Assembly (NCBI GenBank): GCA_030146875.1
Contig: JASLAX010000120.1
Span: 1 to 28,384, forward strand
Length of the DNA: 28,384 nucleotides
Direction: 5' to 3'
Origin: Longimicrobiaceae bacterium
Lineage (GTDB): Bacteria; Gemmatimonadota; Gemmatimonadetes; Longimicrobiales; Longimicrobiaceae
The notes under the pieces are model-generated. The model saw nothing but the letters and a program-made list of their open reading frames with translations. It was not told the DNA's origin and did not search any database. Every line of letters starts with the position of its first letter. The first letter of the stretch is position 1. Of the stretch, positions 1 to 6,489 are shown piece after piece. Position numbers and translations under genes: made by a program.

Positions 1-33
1 GCTATACTGAGATCGGACACCGTGTTCTGAGGC

Positions 34-372
34 TTGAGCGTGAATGGGAGCTTAGACAACTCCATTCTGCTCGACCCCAGGGCCGGTGTCCATTCTTCTT
101 CTACCTATCTGCACCACCTGCAACCAAATCGACGAAGAACCGATTTTGTTGAAGTTGTCGCGAGAGAGAAGCGTGATGGCGGAGTCTTTCTCTCTACGAG
201 CGGCTTTACGGAGGACGCGTTAACATCACTCACAGAGGTGGTCCGGCAGCGCGTCCGATTTGGGGGGCAGCAGAAGATTGTGGCGCTTGCGCGGGCGTAC
301 GAACGAGCCTCTCTGGGTCTTTGGTCGCCGCCTTCGAATCTCCCACAGGTTCTATTTGAGGCGACTGAGTAA
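34..372 (+). CDS. Restriction endonuclease-like (Mrr-type) C-terminal fragment, cassette-borne
   Basis: The open frame begins at TTG 34 just after an in-frame stop at 28-30 and ends at TAA 370-372 (112 aa). The stretch around residues 49-62 (GGVFLSTSGFTEDAL) resembles the TTS/STS-x-FT-x-x-A motif of the Mrr catalytic family, where a beta strand is followed by a helix after the nuclease core. The nuclease core residues (D...ExK) are not visible, so the protein as read is not a complete nuclease. Frame 3 is also open from position 3 to about 152, so a frameshift near 100-150 could join an upstream part to this tail. The gene ends 67 bp before the attC at 440. Family assignment is an inference from one motif; the true start is probably outside the window or in another frame. 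Confidence 0.45.
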   Translation: MSVNGSLDNSILLDPRAGVHSSSTYLHHLQPNRRRTDFVEVVAREKRDGGVFLSTSGFTEDALTSLTEVVRQRVRFGGQQKIVALARAYERASLGLWSPPSNLPQVLFEATE

Positions 373-439
373 GTCACCTAATAGATCTCCGGGTTGGCGG
401 CGCGCCATTCTAAGTCAGTGCCGGTGCTGCCGGTCCGGC

Positions 440-540
440 GCCTAACAATCGGCTGCAGGGGATGCGGGGCCGTCCATGCTTTCAGCGCGCCGAAAGCCTT
501 GCGCGCCGGCCCCGCACCGCTGACCCTTGGGGCGTTAGGC
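440..540 (+). other. Integron attC site (101 bp)
   Basis: The inverse core GCCTAAC (440-446) and core GTTAGGC (534-540) are exact reverse complements. An inner perfect 10-bp pair, TGCGGGGCCG (463-472) with CGGCCCCGCA (507-516), supports the folded single-strand form that integrases recognise. The centre (CTTTCAGC ... GAAAG) recurs in the sites at 4631 and 10205, so these form one family of sites. Strand exchange is expected between G534 and T535. Confidence 0.93.
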
Positions 541-564
541 CGTGTTCCTCAGAGCATCGCAAGG

Positions 565-1081
565 ATGAGCTCAGACTTGGCGGGATACTATCCAGATTGG
601 CTCGGTTCGGAGTTGCTTTGGAGCGACTTCCCCTGGGACCGAGGCGTGGCCACTACTCTTCCAAAGTTCTTGAAAGAGTACACCCTTCACGACTCCAGTT
701 TGGATCGCCCTCCATCTTGATCCGGGCCAGTCGGCAGAGGCAATCCTAGTTTTCCGATGGGACGCGTTCTGGAGTGACAGTCGCATCCCGCATCCGGGCA
801 GCGTGGTTGCGGAGTGGCCCATTCTACTTATTCGCCTGCACATGCTCCGCACGATCCGCTTCGACAATTTCTCAGGCGAGTGGTCTCCCCGCACGATCCG
901 CGGGGCGGCATGCGTCGCGGACAAGGAAGGTGCCCTTCACCTAACCGAGATCGCTGACATCTTCGATGGCGCGATTCTCATTGAGCATGCGCCCGAGGCC
1001 ACACTGCTTTGTCTAACGCCAGCCCGCGAAATTATCCCGATTCCGGATCTCGAGTCTCACGAGTCGCCACCTTCGGCCTAA
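565..1081 (+). pseudogene. Frameshifted cassette gene, uncharacterised protein
   Basis: ATG 565 opens a frame that stops at 718-720 after 51 codons. The other frame is open across the break and runs to TAA 1079-1081. Removing one base near 697 (tcc-A-gtttgg) joins the halves into one protein of about 171 residues, reading HDSVWIALHLDPGQSAE across the repair and continuing with EWPILLIRLH and LLCLTPAREIIPIPD. Both halves have protein-like composition and the fusion has no other stop. The start is 30 bp inside the cassette, like its neighbours, and the stop codon is the TAA of the attC inverse core. The family was not recognised; the size would suit a small globular protein such as an immunity-type protein, but that is a guess. 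A sequencing error is the alternative to true inactivation. Confidence 0.6.
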
Positions 1082-1175
1082 CATCGCGCTGCAGAGGATG
1101 CGGGGCCGTGCATGATTTCTCGCATTCTTCGAGGTCGGTGCACGGCCCCGCACCTCTGAGCTTCGGGCGTTAGCT
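1076..1175 (+). other. Integron attC site (100 bp)
   Basis: The inverse core GCCTAAC is at 1076-1082 and the core GTTAGCT at 1169-1175. The inner pair TGCGGGGCCGTGCA (1099-1112) and TGCACGGCCCCGCA (1139-1152) is a perfect 14-bp inverted repeat. The left core matches the start of the preceding cassette (TTAGGC at 535). The right core differs because its TTAGCT belongs to the next cassette, which closes with AGCTAAC at 1696. That is the pattern left by site-specific insertion. Confidence 0.93.
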
Positions 1176-1197
1176 CGCTACAGAGATTGGAGGATGC

Positions 1198-1686
1198 ATG
1201 CGGTTTGCAACTGCTCTACTCGTCGCCGTGCTCGCCACTGGCCGGGCGCATGCGCAAGGCACCGGATCGGCGGCCGACTCGGCAGCGATCACCGCGGCCG
1301 TCCACAACTGGTTCCGAGCGTGGGAAGTGAAGGACGCAGCCCTCGGCGCCCGCGACTACACGACCGACGCCACATGGACGAATGCCTTCGGCATGACCCG
1401 CCAGGGCCGGACCGCGATCGAGGCGACTCTTCGCGAGGTGTTTGCGCTTCCCTTCGTGACCGCCGGGGAGAGCCGGCCGACCGCGCAGGAGATTCGGTGG
1501 CTGCGGCCGGATGTCGCGCTCGTCCTGACCAGCGTCGAACGAGCAGGCCAACAGGCGCCGGACGGCGCGCCGCTGGGGATCCGGCGGACGACCCACCATC
1601 GCGTGTTCCTGCGTGGGGCGGCGGGATGGCAGATCGTCAGCCACCTCATCTCCGACGCTCGCAGTCAGCAGCGGCCGAGTCACTAA
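1198..1686 (+). CDS. Secreted SnoaL-like / DUF4440-type NTF2-fold protein
   Basis: The gene encodes 162 aa, starting at ATG 1198 after a clear GGAGG (about 6 nt upstream), only 28 bp inside its cassette. Residues 1-19 form a signal peptide (MRFATALLVAVLATGRAHA, cleavage before Q20), so the product is exported. The mature part has the layout of SgcJ/EcaC or DUF4440 proteins: a helix with AVHNWFRAWEVKD near residue 34, then DYTTDATWTNAFG, and the closing strand HHRVFLRGAAGWQIVSHL. The fold is a cone-shaped pocket used either for small-molecule binding or for catalysis (ketosteroid isomerase-like). No catalytic residue can be assigned, so the substrate is unknown. The attC at 1696 follows the stop by 9 bp. 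Confidence 0.85.
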   Translation: MRFATALLVAVLATGRAHAQGTGSAADSAAITAAVHNWFRAWEVKDAALGARDYTTDATWTNAFGMTRQGRTAIEATLREVFALPFVTAGESRPTAQEIRWLRPDVALVLTSVERAGQQAPDGAPLGIRRTTHHRVFLRGAAGWQIVSHLISDARSQQRPSH

Positions 1687-1695
1687 GCGCCTGCG

Positions 1696-1827
1696 AGCTA
1701 ACGTGTCGCTGCAACTGACGGGCGACCGATGCAAGGAACAGTGGTAGCCCCCGCTCTAGTACGTACCGTGCGCAAGCAGCATCTTCCCAGTGAGTATGTC
1801 GCCCGCAGCTGAGCTTGGGCGTTCGGC
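1696..1827 (+). other. Integron attC site (132 bp)
   Basis: The inverse core AGCTAAC (1696-1702) pairs with the TTAGCT that opens the same cassette at 1170. The core GTTCGGC is at 1821-1827. The inner arms GGGCGAC and GTCGCCC give a 7-bp perfect pair near each end. The longer centre shows a different site type from the roughly 100-bp sites at 440 and 4631, suggesting a different source genome for this cassette. Confidence 0.82.
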
Positions 1828-1842
1828 GGCTGATCACGACCC

Positions 1843-2274
1843 ATGTGCTTGATCCTCAGCATCGGTGCATCTGCGGCTTCGCGCGCGCAGCTCGAGACGG
1901 CGGCTCGGTCGCTCACGGCCTCGGCACTCCGCGTAGCGGTGGAGCACGCCCCACGCTGGCCGTGGGCGAAGCCCGAGTATATCCGCGCGAGCATCTCGGA
2001 GGCCGGCGGCTGTGCCTGTAGTCTCCTCACCGACGAGGCGGACTGGGAGGCGCCGTACTGGTCGCTACGCGCCGACATGCTGGAGCCGCTCGCGAGCATG
2101 CTTCACGGCATCGCTTCCGCTGGGCTCGATGAGTTTACTCTCGAGGCGCTCTGGAGCGGAGAAGAGCCGGACCGCGAAGAACAGGTCTCCGTTTCCGAGC
2201 TGCTCGCGTGCATCCGTTCGGGCCAGGTTGGGACAAGAACGCGCTACCAGATCCGGCCTGCGCCGTGTAGCTAA
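1843..2274 (+). CDS. Uncharacterised cassette protein (MCLI...GGCACSLL type)
   Basis: The gene encodes 143 aa, with ATG 1843 lying 21 bp after the cassette start. It begins MCLILSIGAS, carries a Cys-rich GGCACSLLTDEADWEAPYWSLR segment near residue 54, an acidic FTLEALWSGEEPDREE region, and ends with GTRTRYQI. I believe this layout recurs in other bacterial unknowns, but I can name no family. There is no signal peptide or membrane segment; it is probably a small cytosolic protein. The TAA stop lies inside an AGCTAAC motif (2269-2275) that resembles an attC inverse core. By the border rule this gene shares one cassette (1822-2743) with the next gene. Confidence 0.78.
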   Translation: MCLILSIGASAASRAQLETAARSLTASALRVAVEHAPRWPWAKPEYIRASISEAGGCACSLLTDEADWEAPYWSLRADMLEPLASMLHGIASAGLDEFTLEALWSGEEPDREEQVSVSELLACIRSGQVGTRTRYQIRPAPCS

Positions 2275-2354
2275 CGGTTGCAGCCGACGTGTCTCCGGTA
2301 CTTAGGTCGCGTGTCCTTCCAGCGGCCGTATGCACGTAGCCCAGATCGTTTGGG
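2269..2354 (+). other. Possible degenerate internal attC
   Basis: AGCTAAC (2269-2275) is identical to the inverse core at 1696, and GTTTGGG (2348-2354) is a poor core. Only short pairing (GACGTG with CACGT) is visible inside. It may be a decayed attC that once separated the two genes of cassette 1822-2743, or a chance match at a stop codon. Confidence 0.3.
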
Positions 2355-2360
2355 AGTAAG

Positions 2361-2699
2361 ATGGACTCACACGCACGCAGAGCCCGAGATCTCCAGCGCC
2401 AGATCGGCGATGTGTTGTTGCGGCACTGGGACCCACTCGGCGTCGCCGCACATCCCGAGGCGGTTGGGGAGTACGAGGCGTATGTGGGCCCAGTGTACCG
2501 CCTACTCGCAACTGGGGCCTCGAATCGACAGATTGCGGAGCACCTTGTGCGGGTTGAAACCGAGTCATTCGGTTTTGCGGACTCCGAATGGCGCATGCTC
2601 GTTCCAACCGCTAACAAGCTGCGCAAGCTTTACACTCGCCTGACGAGTGGCGAGCCCGCCGAACCAAGCGCTGAACGCGACGTGCGGCTGGGCATCTGA
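2361..2699 (+). CDS. Small conserved protein (DUF1871-like), C-terminus encoded by attC
   Basis: The gene encodes 112 aa from ATG 2361, preceded by a GGGAG run. The layout is a helical start, then LLRHWDPLGVAAHPEAVGEY near residue 19, YVGPVYRLLATGASNRQIAEHLVRVETESFG, and a closing helix. This resembles small proteins of the DUF1871 type, which are acidic all-helical proteins of unknown role found in many genomes. The last 14 residues (AEPSAERDVRLGI plus the stop) are read through the attC at 2658-2749, so the cassette site supplies the protein tail. The core domain seems to end before the attC. No function can be assigned. Confidence 0.78.
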   Translation: MDSHARRARDLQRQIGDVLLRHWDPLGVAAHPEAVGEYEAYVGPVYRLLATGASNRQIAEHLVRVETESFGFADSEWRMLVPTANKLRKLYTRLTSGEPAEPSAERDVRLGI

Positions 2700-2749
2700 G
2701 CCGGTTCCTCTTTTTCGCCGCCGCACGCGCGTTAGCTCGACCGTTAGGC
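2658..2749 (+). other. Integron attC site (92 bp), overlaps the 3' end of the upstream gene
   Basis: The inverse core GCCGAAC is at 2658-2664 and the core GTTAGGC at 2743-2749. GCCGAA is the reverse complement of TTCGGC at 1822, which makes 1822-2743 one cassette. Inner pairing GTGCGGC/GCCGCAC is visible. The GTTAGCTC box near the right end is typical of proteobacterial-style sites. Confidence 0.88.
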
Positions 2750-2798
2750 AGCTAGTTGCATCGTTCATGGCAACTTCAACAAGCACAAGGCTGTCCTC

Positions 2799-3182
2799 AT
2801 GGAAAGGTCGTTGCAGGTCTTCGCAGTGATCCACCTGGCGATCATGGGCCTCTCTCATATCGTTCACCACCGGCTCTGGGCAGAGTTCTTTATCCGCCTT
2901 CGAAACCTTGGGCACCCGGGAGTCTTTGTGCACGGGTTCTTGAGCCTGGCGTTTGGCTCAATGATCCTGGCCTTCCATTGGGTTTGGACGGGCCTACCGG
3001 CGGTGCTTACGGGCGTTGGCGTACTCTACATTCTAAAGACTCTGCAGTGCTTCCTTCTTCCCGAAACGTCAATGCGCTCCCTAAACCGGATTTCCCTAGA
3101 TCGCTCCCGCCAGTTCGTGTATCCAGGCGTGGTCTTCATCCTCGTGGCGGCCGTGCTCACGTATGGGTTGGCGGCGTCCTGA
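2799..3182 (+). CDS. Small integral membrane protein, four predicted helices
   Basis: The gene encodes 127 aa from ATG 2799, 55 bp into cassette 2744-3321, a longer leader than its neighbours. Hydrophobic segments lie near residues 5-20, 40-60, 64-85 and 105-126, with a short loop (HIVHHRLWAEFFIRLRNLG) holding several histidines after the first. There is no signal peptide and no known catalytic motif. It could be a small transporter or a membrane stress protein, but nothing in the sequence decides this. GC content is lower than in the right half of the window, as expected for acquired cassette cargo. The family was not recognised. Confidence 0.78.
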   Translation: MERSLQVFAVIHLAIMGLSHIVHHRLWAEFFIRLRNLGHPGVFVHGFLSLAFGSMILAFHWVWTGLPAVLTGVGVLYILKTLQCFLLPETSMRSLNRISLDRSRQFVYPGVVFILVAAVLTYGLAAS

Positions 3183-3236
3183 GGTGGAAATGCATAGTTT
3201 GGTCGGTCAGCCGTCCTGTCCCCACCATTCCCGGCT

Positions 3237-3327
3237 GCCTAACATAGGCTTGCACCGGACCAGCGGCCGGTCATTTCTCTTCTTCGGCTTCGTCGCGCCG
3301 CTGGCCGCTGAAGCTTAGGCGTTAGGC
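3237..3327 (+). other. Integron attC site (91 bp)
   Basis: The inverse core GCCTAAC (3237-3243) and core GTTAGGC (3321-3327) are exact reverse complements. The inner arms CCAGCGGCC and GGCCGCTGG form a perfect 9-bp pair around a T-rich loop. The left core matches the cassette start TTAGGC at 2744. Confidence 0.93.
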
Positions 3328-3345
3328 GCCACCAACGCATCCACC

Positions 3346-3711
3346 ATGAAAACTTCCTTCGCCATCGCGTCGCAGTTCAATACTTTCATTAGCGCAAACG
3401 ACATTGACGCACTCTCCTCGCTACTCACCGACGACCACGTGTTCATCGATACGGCTGGAACACAGGTCTCTGGAAAGGCGGCCGTTCTTGCCGCCTGGAG
3501 TTCCTTCTTCTCCGCATTTCCAGGCTATCGAAACCAGTTCACCGGCTTCGTGGAGCGGGGTCGCGAGGTCTGCATCGAAGGCCACAGCAGCTGTTCCGAT
3601 CCTCGCCTATGCGGCCCTGCACTTTGGCGTGCGGTCGTCCGAGACGGACAAATTGTTGAGTGGCGCGTCTTTGAGGACACCCCAGAGAATCGCGTGATGC
3701 TAGGAATGTGA
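3346..3711 (+). CDS. NTF2-like / SnoaL-like domain protein
   Basis: The gene encodes 121 aa from ATG 3346, 24 bp inside its cassette. The order of elements is that of a short NTF2-fold protein: a first helix (FAIASQFNTFISANDIDALSSLL), the D-H segment TDDHVFIDTAG, a GKAAVLAAWSSFF helix, and the final strand VVRDGQIVEWRVFEDTPEN. Such proteins are cytosolic pocket proteins acting as isomerases, hydrolases or ligand binders. No signal peptide is present, unlike the related protein at 1198. The two NTF2-fold cassettes differ clearly in sequence, so they are independent acquisitions and not a duplication. Confidence 0.85.
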   Translation: MKTSFAIASQFNTFISANDIDALSSLLTDDHVFIDTAGTQVSGKAAVLAAWSSFFSAFPGYRNQFTGFVERGREVCIEGHSSCSDPRLCGPALWRAVVRDGQIVEWRVFEDTPENRVMLGM

Positions 3712-3727
3712 GAACGAATCACCTGAC

Positions 3728-3829
3728 GCCTAACCCGTCAATCAATCGGACAAGCTACGGCGGTCAACGTTTGTGCGCTTTTCCCTACGCCGTGCCGCCG
3801 TTGTTTGCCGCTTATCTCCACCGTTAGGC
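3728..3829 (+). other. Integron attC site (102 bp)
   Basis: The inverse core GCCTAAC (3728-3734) and core GTTAGGC (3823-3829) are perfect complements. Inner arms ACGGCGG and CCGCCGT pair. The left core matches TTAGGC at 3322. The inner sequence is unlike the sites at 440 and 3237, so it belongs to another attC type. Confidence 0.9.
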
Positions 3830-4048
3830 CGCTGAAACAAGCCTCGCGGTAGGCTGGGCATCCTGTCCCGAAACCGCTCCTGCCGGCGTTGCGCCGAGCT
3901 GACAGTGCGCCTGACTGCGTCTGTTCGTGACCTGTCGAGGCCGCCGAACGACACAGGGTCAGGAGTGCGCCCGGTCGGCCCCCGCGGCGCCGGCGCCGTT
4001 CCTCATTCCCTGCCGCCCTGGTTGCCTGCGGGCGACCGACCACCGGCT

Positions 4049-4567
4049 TCAGTCCAAAGTGGGGGTGACGCTTACGGTTGCTCGCTCGGCTCCGGCAATC
4101 GCCACGTACGTTGCCTCAAGGTTCTGTGCCGATCGCTTTGGATAGACGCTCTCGTTCGCGAACACGAACGGATCATCCAGCGACGGGTTGGTGCGCTCTC
4201 GCAACTCGTGCCACTTGATCAGCCAGATGTCCAGATGCTCGATGAGCTGGAGCGCGTCATCCTGCAGGCCGACGGGCAGGAGGTAGCCCCGGTCCAGGAG
4301 GAGGTCCTTCACCGCCGCGTTACTGTCCCTGAGAACCAGAGTGTAGATGAACTTCCGCCCGTCGTTCAGGTAGCTTCGGTACGCCGCTTCCGCGCGCTTC
4401 ATCTGCATGTGCACCGGCCCCAGGACTTCCATCAGCATTCGCTCTCTCTCGTGCATCTCCGCTCCCGCGTAGGGCCCCACGTTCCCCTCCCGCCTCGGCG
4501 CTGGGAGGCCAAAGAACCGCGACATACCAGCCGCCACAGCAATATCGTCAAGTCGTGCCCATCGCAA
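4049..4567 (-). CDS. Uncharacterised protein encoded antisense to the cassette
   Basis: The gene encodes 172 aa, with TTG 4567 as start because GAGGA lies about 7 nt upstream on the minus strand; ATG 4525 is the alternative but has no ribosome site. The product is soluble and helix-rich, with MHERERMLMEVLGPVHMQM, YLNDGRKFIYTLVLRDSNAAVKDLLLDRGYLLP, and an HLDIWLIKWHELRERTNPSLDDPFVF segment. The composition (tryptophans, mixed charges) is that of a real protein, not a GC-driven shadow frame. It sits alone in cassette 3824-4727 and is the only minus-strand gene in the array, so it would need its own promoter and could not be read from an upstream integron promoter. The 219 bp between the attC and its 3' end hold no gene I can support. 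Family not recognised. Confidence 0.72.
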   Translation of the reverse strand: MRWARLDDIAVAAGMSRFFGLPAPRREGNVGPYAGAEMHERERMLMEVLGPVHMQMKRAEAAYRSYLNDGRKFIYTLVLRDSNAAVKDLLLDRGYLLPVGLQDDALQLIEHLDIWLIKWHELRERTNPSLDDPFVFANESVYPKRSAQNLEATYVAIAGAERATVSVTPTLD

Positions 4568-4630
4568 CCGGGTTCCTCAGGCGGATGAGTTGGTGCTACT
4601 CCTCAGCTACGACTCGTTCCGTTGTCCGCG

Positions 4631-4733
4631 GCTTACCAATCGGCTGCAGGGGATACGGGGCCCTTGCATGTTTTCAGCCGAGACGAAAGTCTTGCGCGGC
4701 GGCCCCGCACCCCTGACCCTTGTGTCGTCAGGC
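4631..4733 (+). other. Integron attC site (103 bp), partly decayed cores
   Basis: This site matches the one at 440 over most of its length (shared CAATCGGCTGCAGGGGAT, the CTTGCGCG centre and CTGACCCTTG). Its outer cores have drifted to GCTTACC (4631-4637) and GTCAGGC (4727-4733). The inner arms CGGGGCC (4656-4662) and GGCCCCG (4701-4707) still pair. Confidence 0.85.
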
Positions 4734-4755
4734 TTCTTCTTCGCTATCGGTCATC

Positions 4756-5559
4756 ATGCCTCTACAGCGTCGCACTTGGGAAGTACTAGAAGTCGCCCGA
4801 CCCGGGGATCGCCTGAGCAGGGTCTTCGACATTGGCATTCTCCTCCTGATCGGACTGAACGTAGCCGCCGTCATTCTTGAGACCGTGCAAAGCGTCGATT
4901 TGCAGTTCGGCGGCGCCCTGGTTTGGTTCGAGCGGTGTTCTGTCGCAGTGTTTTCGATCGAGTACATCGCTCGAGTTTGGTCTGCGCCCGCAGACCCCCG
5001 GTACGGTGGGTCGGTTCGAGGGCGCCTGCGGTTCGTTTTCACGCCGATGGCCCTTGTTGACCTTCTAGCGGTGCTTCCGTTCTTTCTGCAGTTCATCGGG
5101 GTCGACCTACGGTTCGTCCGAGCCTTTCGACTGATGAGACTCTTCCGACTCGCGAAAGCAGCCCGATACGTCACGGCTCTGCACCTGTTCCGTGCCGTTG
5201 CACGTTCCAAGCGGGAGGAACTGGTACTTACCACCTGCGTGCTCGCTCTGTTGCTACTGGTCGCCTCGTCATCAATGTACTTCGCCGAGCACGGTGCGCA
5301 GCCAGAGGAATTCTCGAGTATCCCGGCGACGATGTGGTGGGCTGTCGCAACGCTGACGACGGTCGGCTATGGCGACGTCATACCTGTTACGGTGTTCGGT
5401 CGCTTCCTGGGTTCGGCCGTAGCGATCCTCGGGATCGGGCTCTTCGCCCTCCCCACAGCGATACTTGGCTCCGGCTTCGTAGAAGAGATCGCGAAGACCA
5501 AACAACCTCAGCGGTGCCCGCACTGCGGGAAGGAGCTGTCGAGCACCCCCGAGGCCTAA
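4756..5559 (+). CDS. Voltage-gated potassium channel protein, cassette-borne
   Basis: The gene encodes 267 aa from ATG 4756, 28 bp inside cassette 4728-5676. It has the full six-helix ion-transport layout: S1 near residues 23-42, S2 near 58-75, S3 near 98-113, an S4 sensor with arginines at 119, 122, 125, 128 and 131, S5 near 157-176, and a pore loop with selectivity filter TTVGYGD (201-207) followed by S6. The filter is the K+ channel signature, so the predicted role is voltage-dependent K+ flux across the inner membrane. The C-terminus carries CPHCGKEL (254-261), a single CxxC knuckle that may bind metal when subunits assemble as a tetramer. No RCK domain follows. The stop codon is the TAA of the attC inverse core. 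Length and motifs suggest an intact gene; an intact channel is an unusual cassette cargo. Confidence 0.93.
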   Translation: MPLQRRTWEVLEVARPGDRLSRVFDIGILLLIGLNVAAVILETVQSVDLQFGGALVWFERCSVAVFSIEYIARVWSAPADPRYGGSVRGRLRFVFTPMALVDLLAVLPFFLQFIGVDLRFVRAFRLMRLFRLAKAARYVTALHLFRAVARSKREELVLTTCVLALLLLVASSSMYFAEHGAQPEEFSSIPATMWWAVATLTTVGYGDVIPVTVFGRFLGSAVAILGIGLFALPTAILGSGFVEEIAKTKQPQRCPHCGKELSSTPEA

Positions 5560-5682
5560 CGACCGCTGCAGTCGACATTCAGCGTCCCGTGTTTTTTCGC
5601 GCGCGGCGGGCTTGTGCGCCAGTCGGTGCGCCGCACATGTTCTGGAGCGACGCTGAATGCGACTGAGCTTGGAGTGTTAAGA
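5554..5682 (+). other. Integron attC site (129 bp)
   Basis: The inverse core GCCTAAC (5554-5560) overlaps the stop of the K+ channel gene. The right core GTTAAGA (5676-5682) is one base from consensus. Long inner arms pair nearly perfectly: CAGTCGACATTCAGCGTC on the left and GACGCTGAATGCGACTG on the right, with one unpaired base, the kind of bulge integrases use to choose the strand. This is the last clear site before the attC-free block. Confidence 0.88.
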
Positions 5683-5786
5683 CCGGCACGCAGCGTGGAA
5701 CCGGCCGCAGCCCGGCGTTCTCCGTCGCGCGTTCCTTTCCGCTTCGCCCCGACCTCACCTGGCCTCTTTCCCTCACTGCCCCACCC

Positions 5787-6203
5787 ATGAGCACCTCGCC
5801 CACTCGCCTCGTCAGCTCTGGACCTGTTTCACGCGCCTACGGCATCTTCGCCGGCCTCCTGCTCGCGGGACTCTCCCTCGGCGGGTGCGCGGGGGATCCA
5901 GACACCCGACCGGAGGACAAACAGGCCGCCCAGACCAAGCCGAGCACCGCCCGCGAGGTCGTCGTGATCCGCGCCCTCACACCCGGAGACCGGGGCTGCT
6001 ATGTCGAGCTCGAACCCGCGGAGGGCCCGCGCCGCGAGGACGTGGCGGCCTTCGAGCTGTGCGAGCGGCCGGAGCTGGTCGGCCAGCGCGTCCACCTCAC
6101 CCGGGAGCGCACCGGAATCCAAGCGGCCTCCTGTTCCGGCGACCCGGAGTGCGCCCAGACCGACACGGTGGATCTGATCGTCTCAGCCGAGCCCGTCCGG
6201 TAA
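5787..6203 (+). CDS. Small predicted lipoprotein
   Basis: The gene encodes 138 aa from ATG 5787, 104 bp after the attC at 5554. A long signal (hydrophobic FAGLLLAGLSLGG, residues 21-33) ends in a lipobox LGGC with the acylated cysteine at residue 34. The mature part is acidic: a charged linker, then REVVVIRALTPGDRGCYVEL, DVAAFELCERPELVGQRVHLTRE and ASCSGDPECAQT, with four cysteines that could form two disulfides. This fits a membrane-anchored periplasmic beta-domain protein. No family was recognised. GC is higher than in the cassettes to the left, so it may be the first chromosomal gene after the main array or cargo of a large cassette whose closing site is lost. Confidence 0.72.
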   Translation: MSTSPTRLVSSGPVSRAYGIFAGLLLAGLSLGGCAGDPDTRPEDKQAAQTKPSTAREVVVIRALTPGDRGCYVELEPAEGPRREDVAAFELCERPELVGQRVHLTRERTGIQAASCSGDPECAQTDTVDLIVSAEPVR

Positions 6204-6489
6204 GCCCCTGCCCCCAAGGCGGGCTCCGGTCCGGCAGAAGAGCACCGCCTCCGCGCCCGAGCGGGCCGCCCTCGTCCGCTTCGGAACCAGGCCGAATGCG
6301 CGGATGCACGCGACCAGGCCGGCCATGCCGTAGACGCGGTGATCCGGTTCGAATCCCCCTTCGGAAGGTCGTCGACGGCAAGCTCGACGACGGTGACATC
6401 GTTGCGTTCCGCCCTGCCGTGCCAGACCGTCACCCGCGTGGGCGCCGTCGGTCCGGTGCGGGCACCAACAGACCGAAGGGAAACACGCT

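Noticed and set aside
394..564. Upstream extension of the frame at 565 through the attC site
   Set aside because: This part translates the attC; the natural start is ATG 565 within the cassette.
3905..4588. Plus-strand frame of 227 codons over the antisense cassette gene
   Set aside because: Low protein character and it runs across the better-supported minus-strand gene.
6346..6356. GGTTCGAATCC, identical to a tRNA T-loop core
   Set aside because: Flanking bases give no T-stem beyond one pair, and no acceptor, D or anticodon arms could be built upstream; treated as chance.
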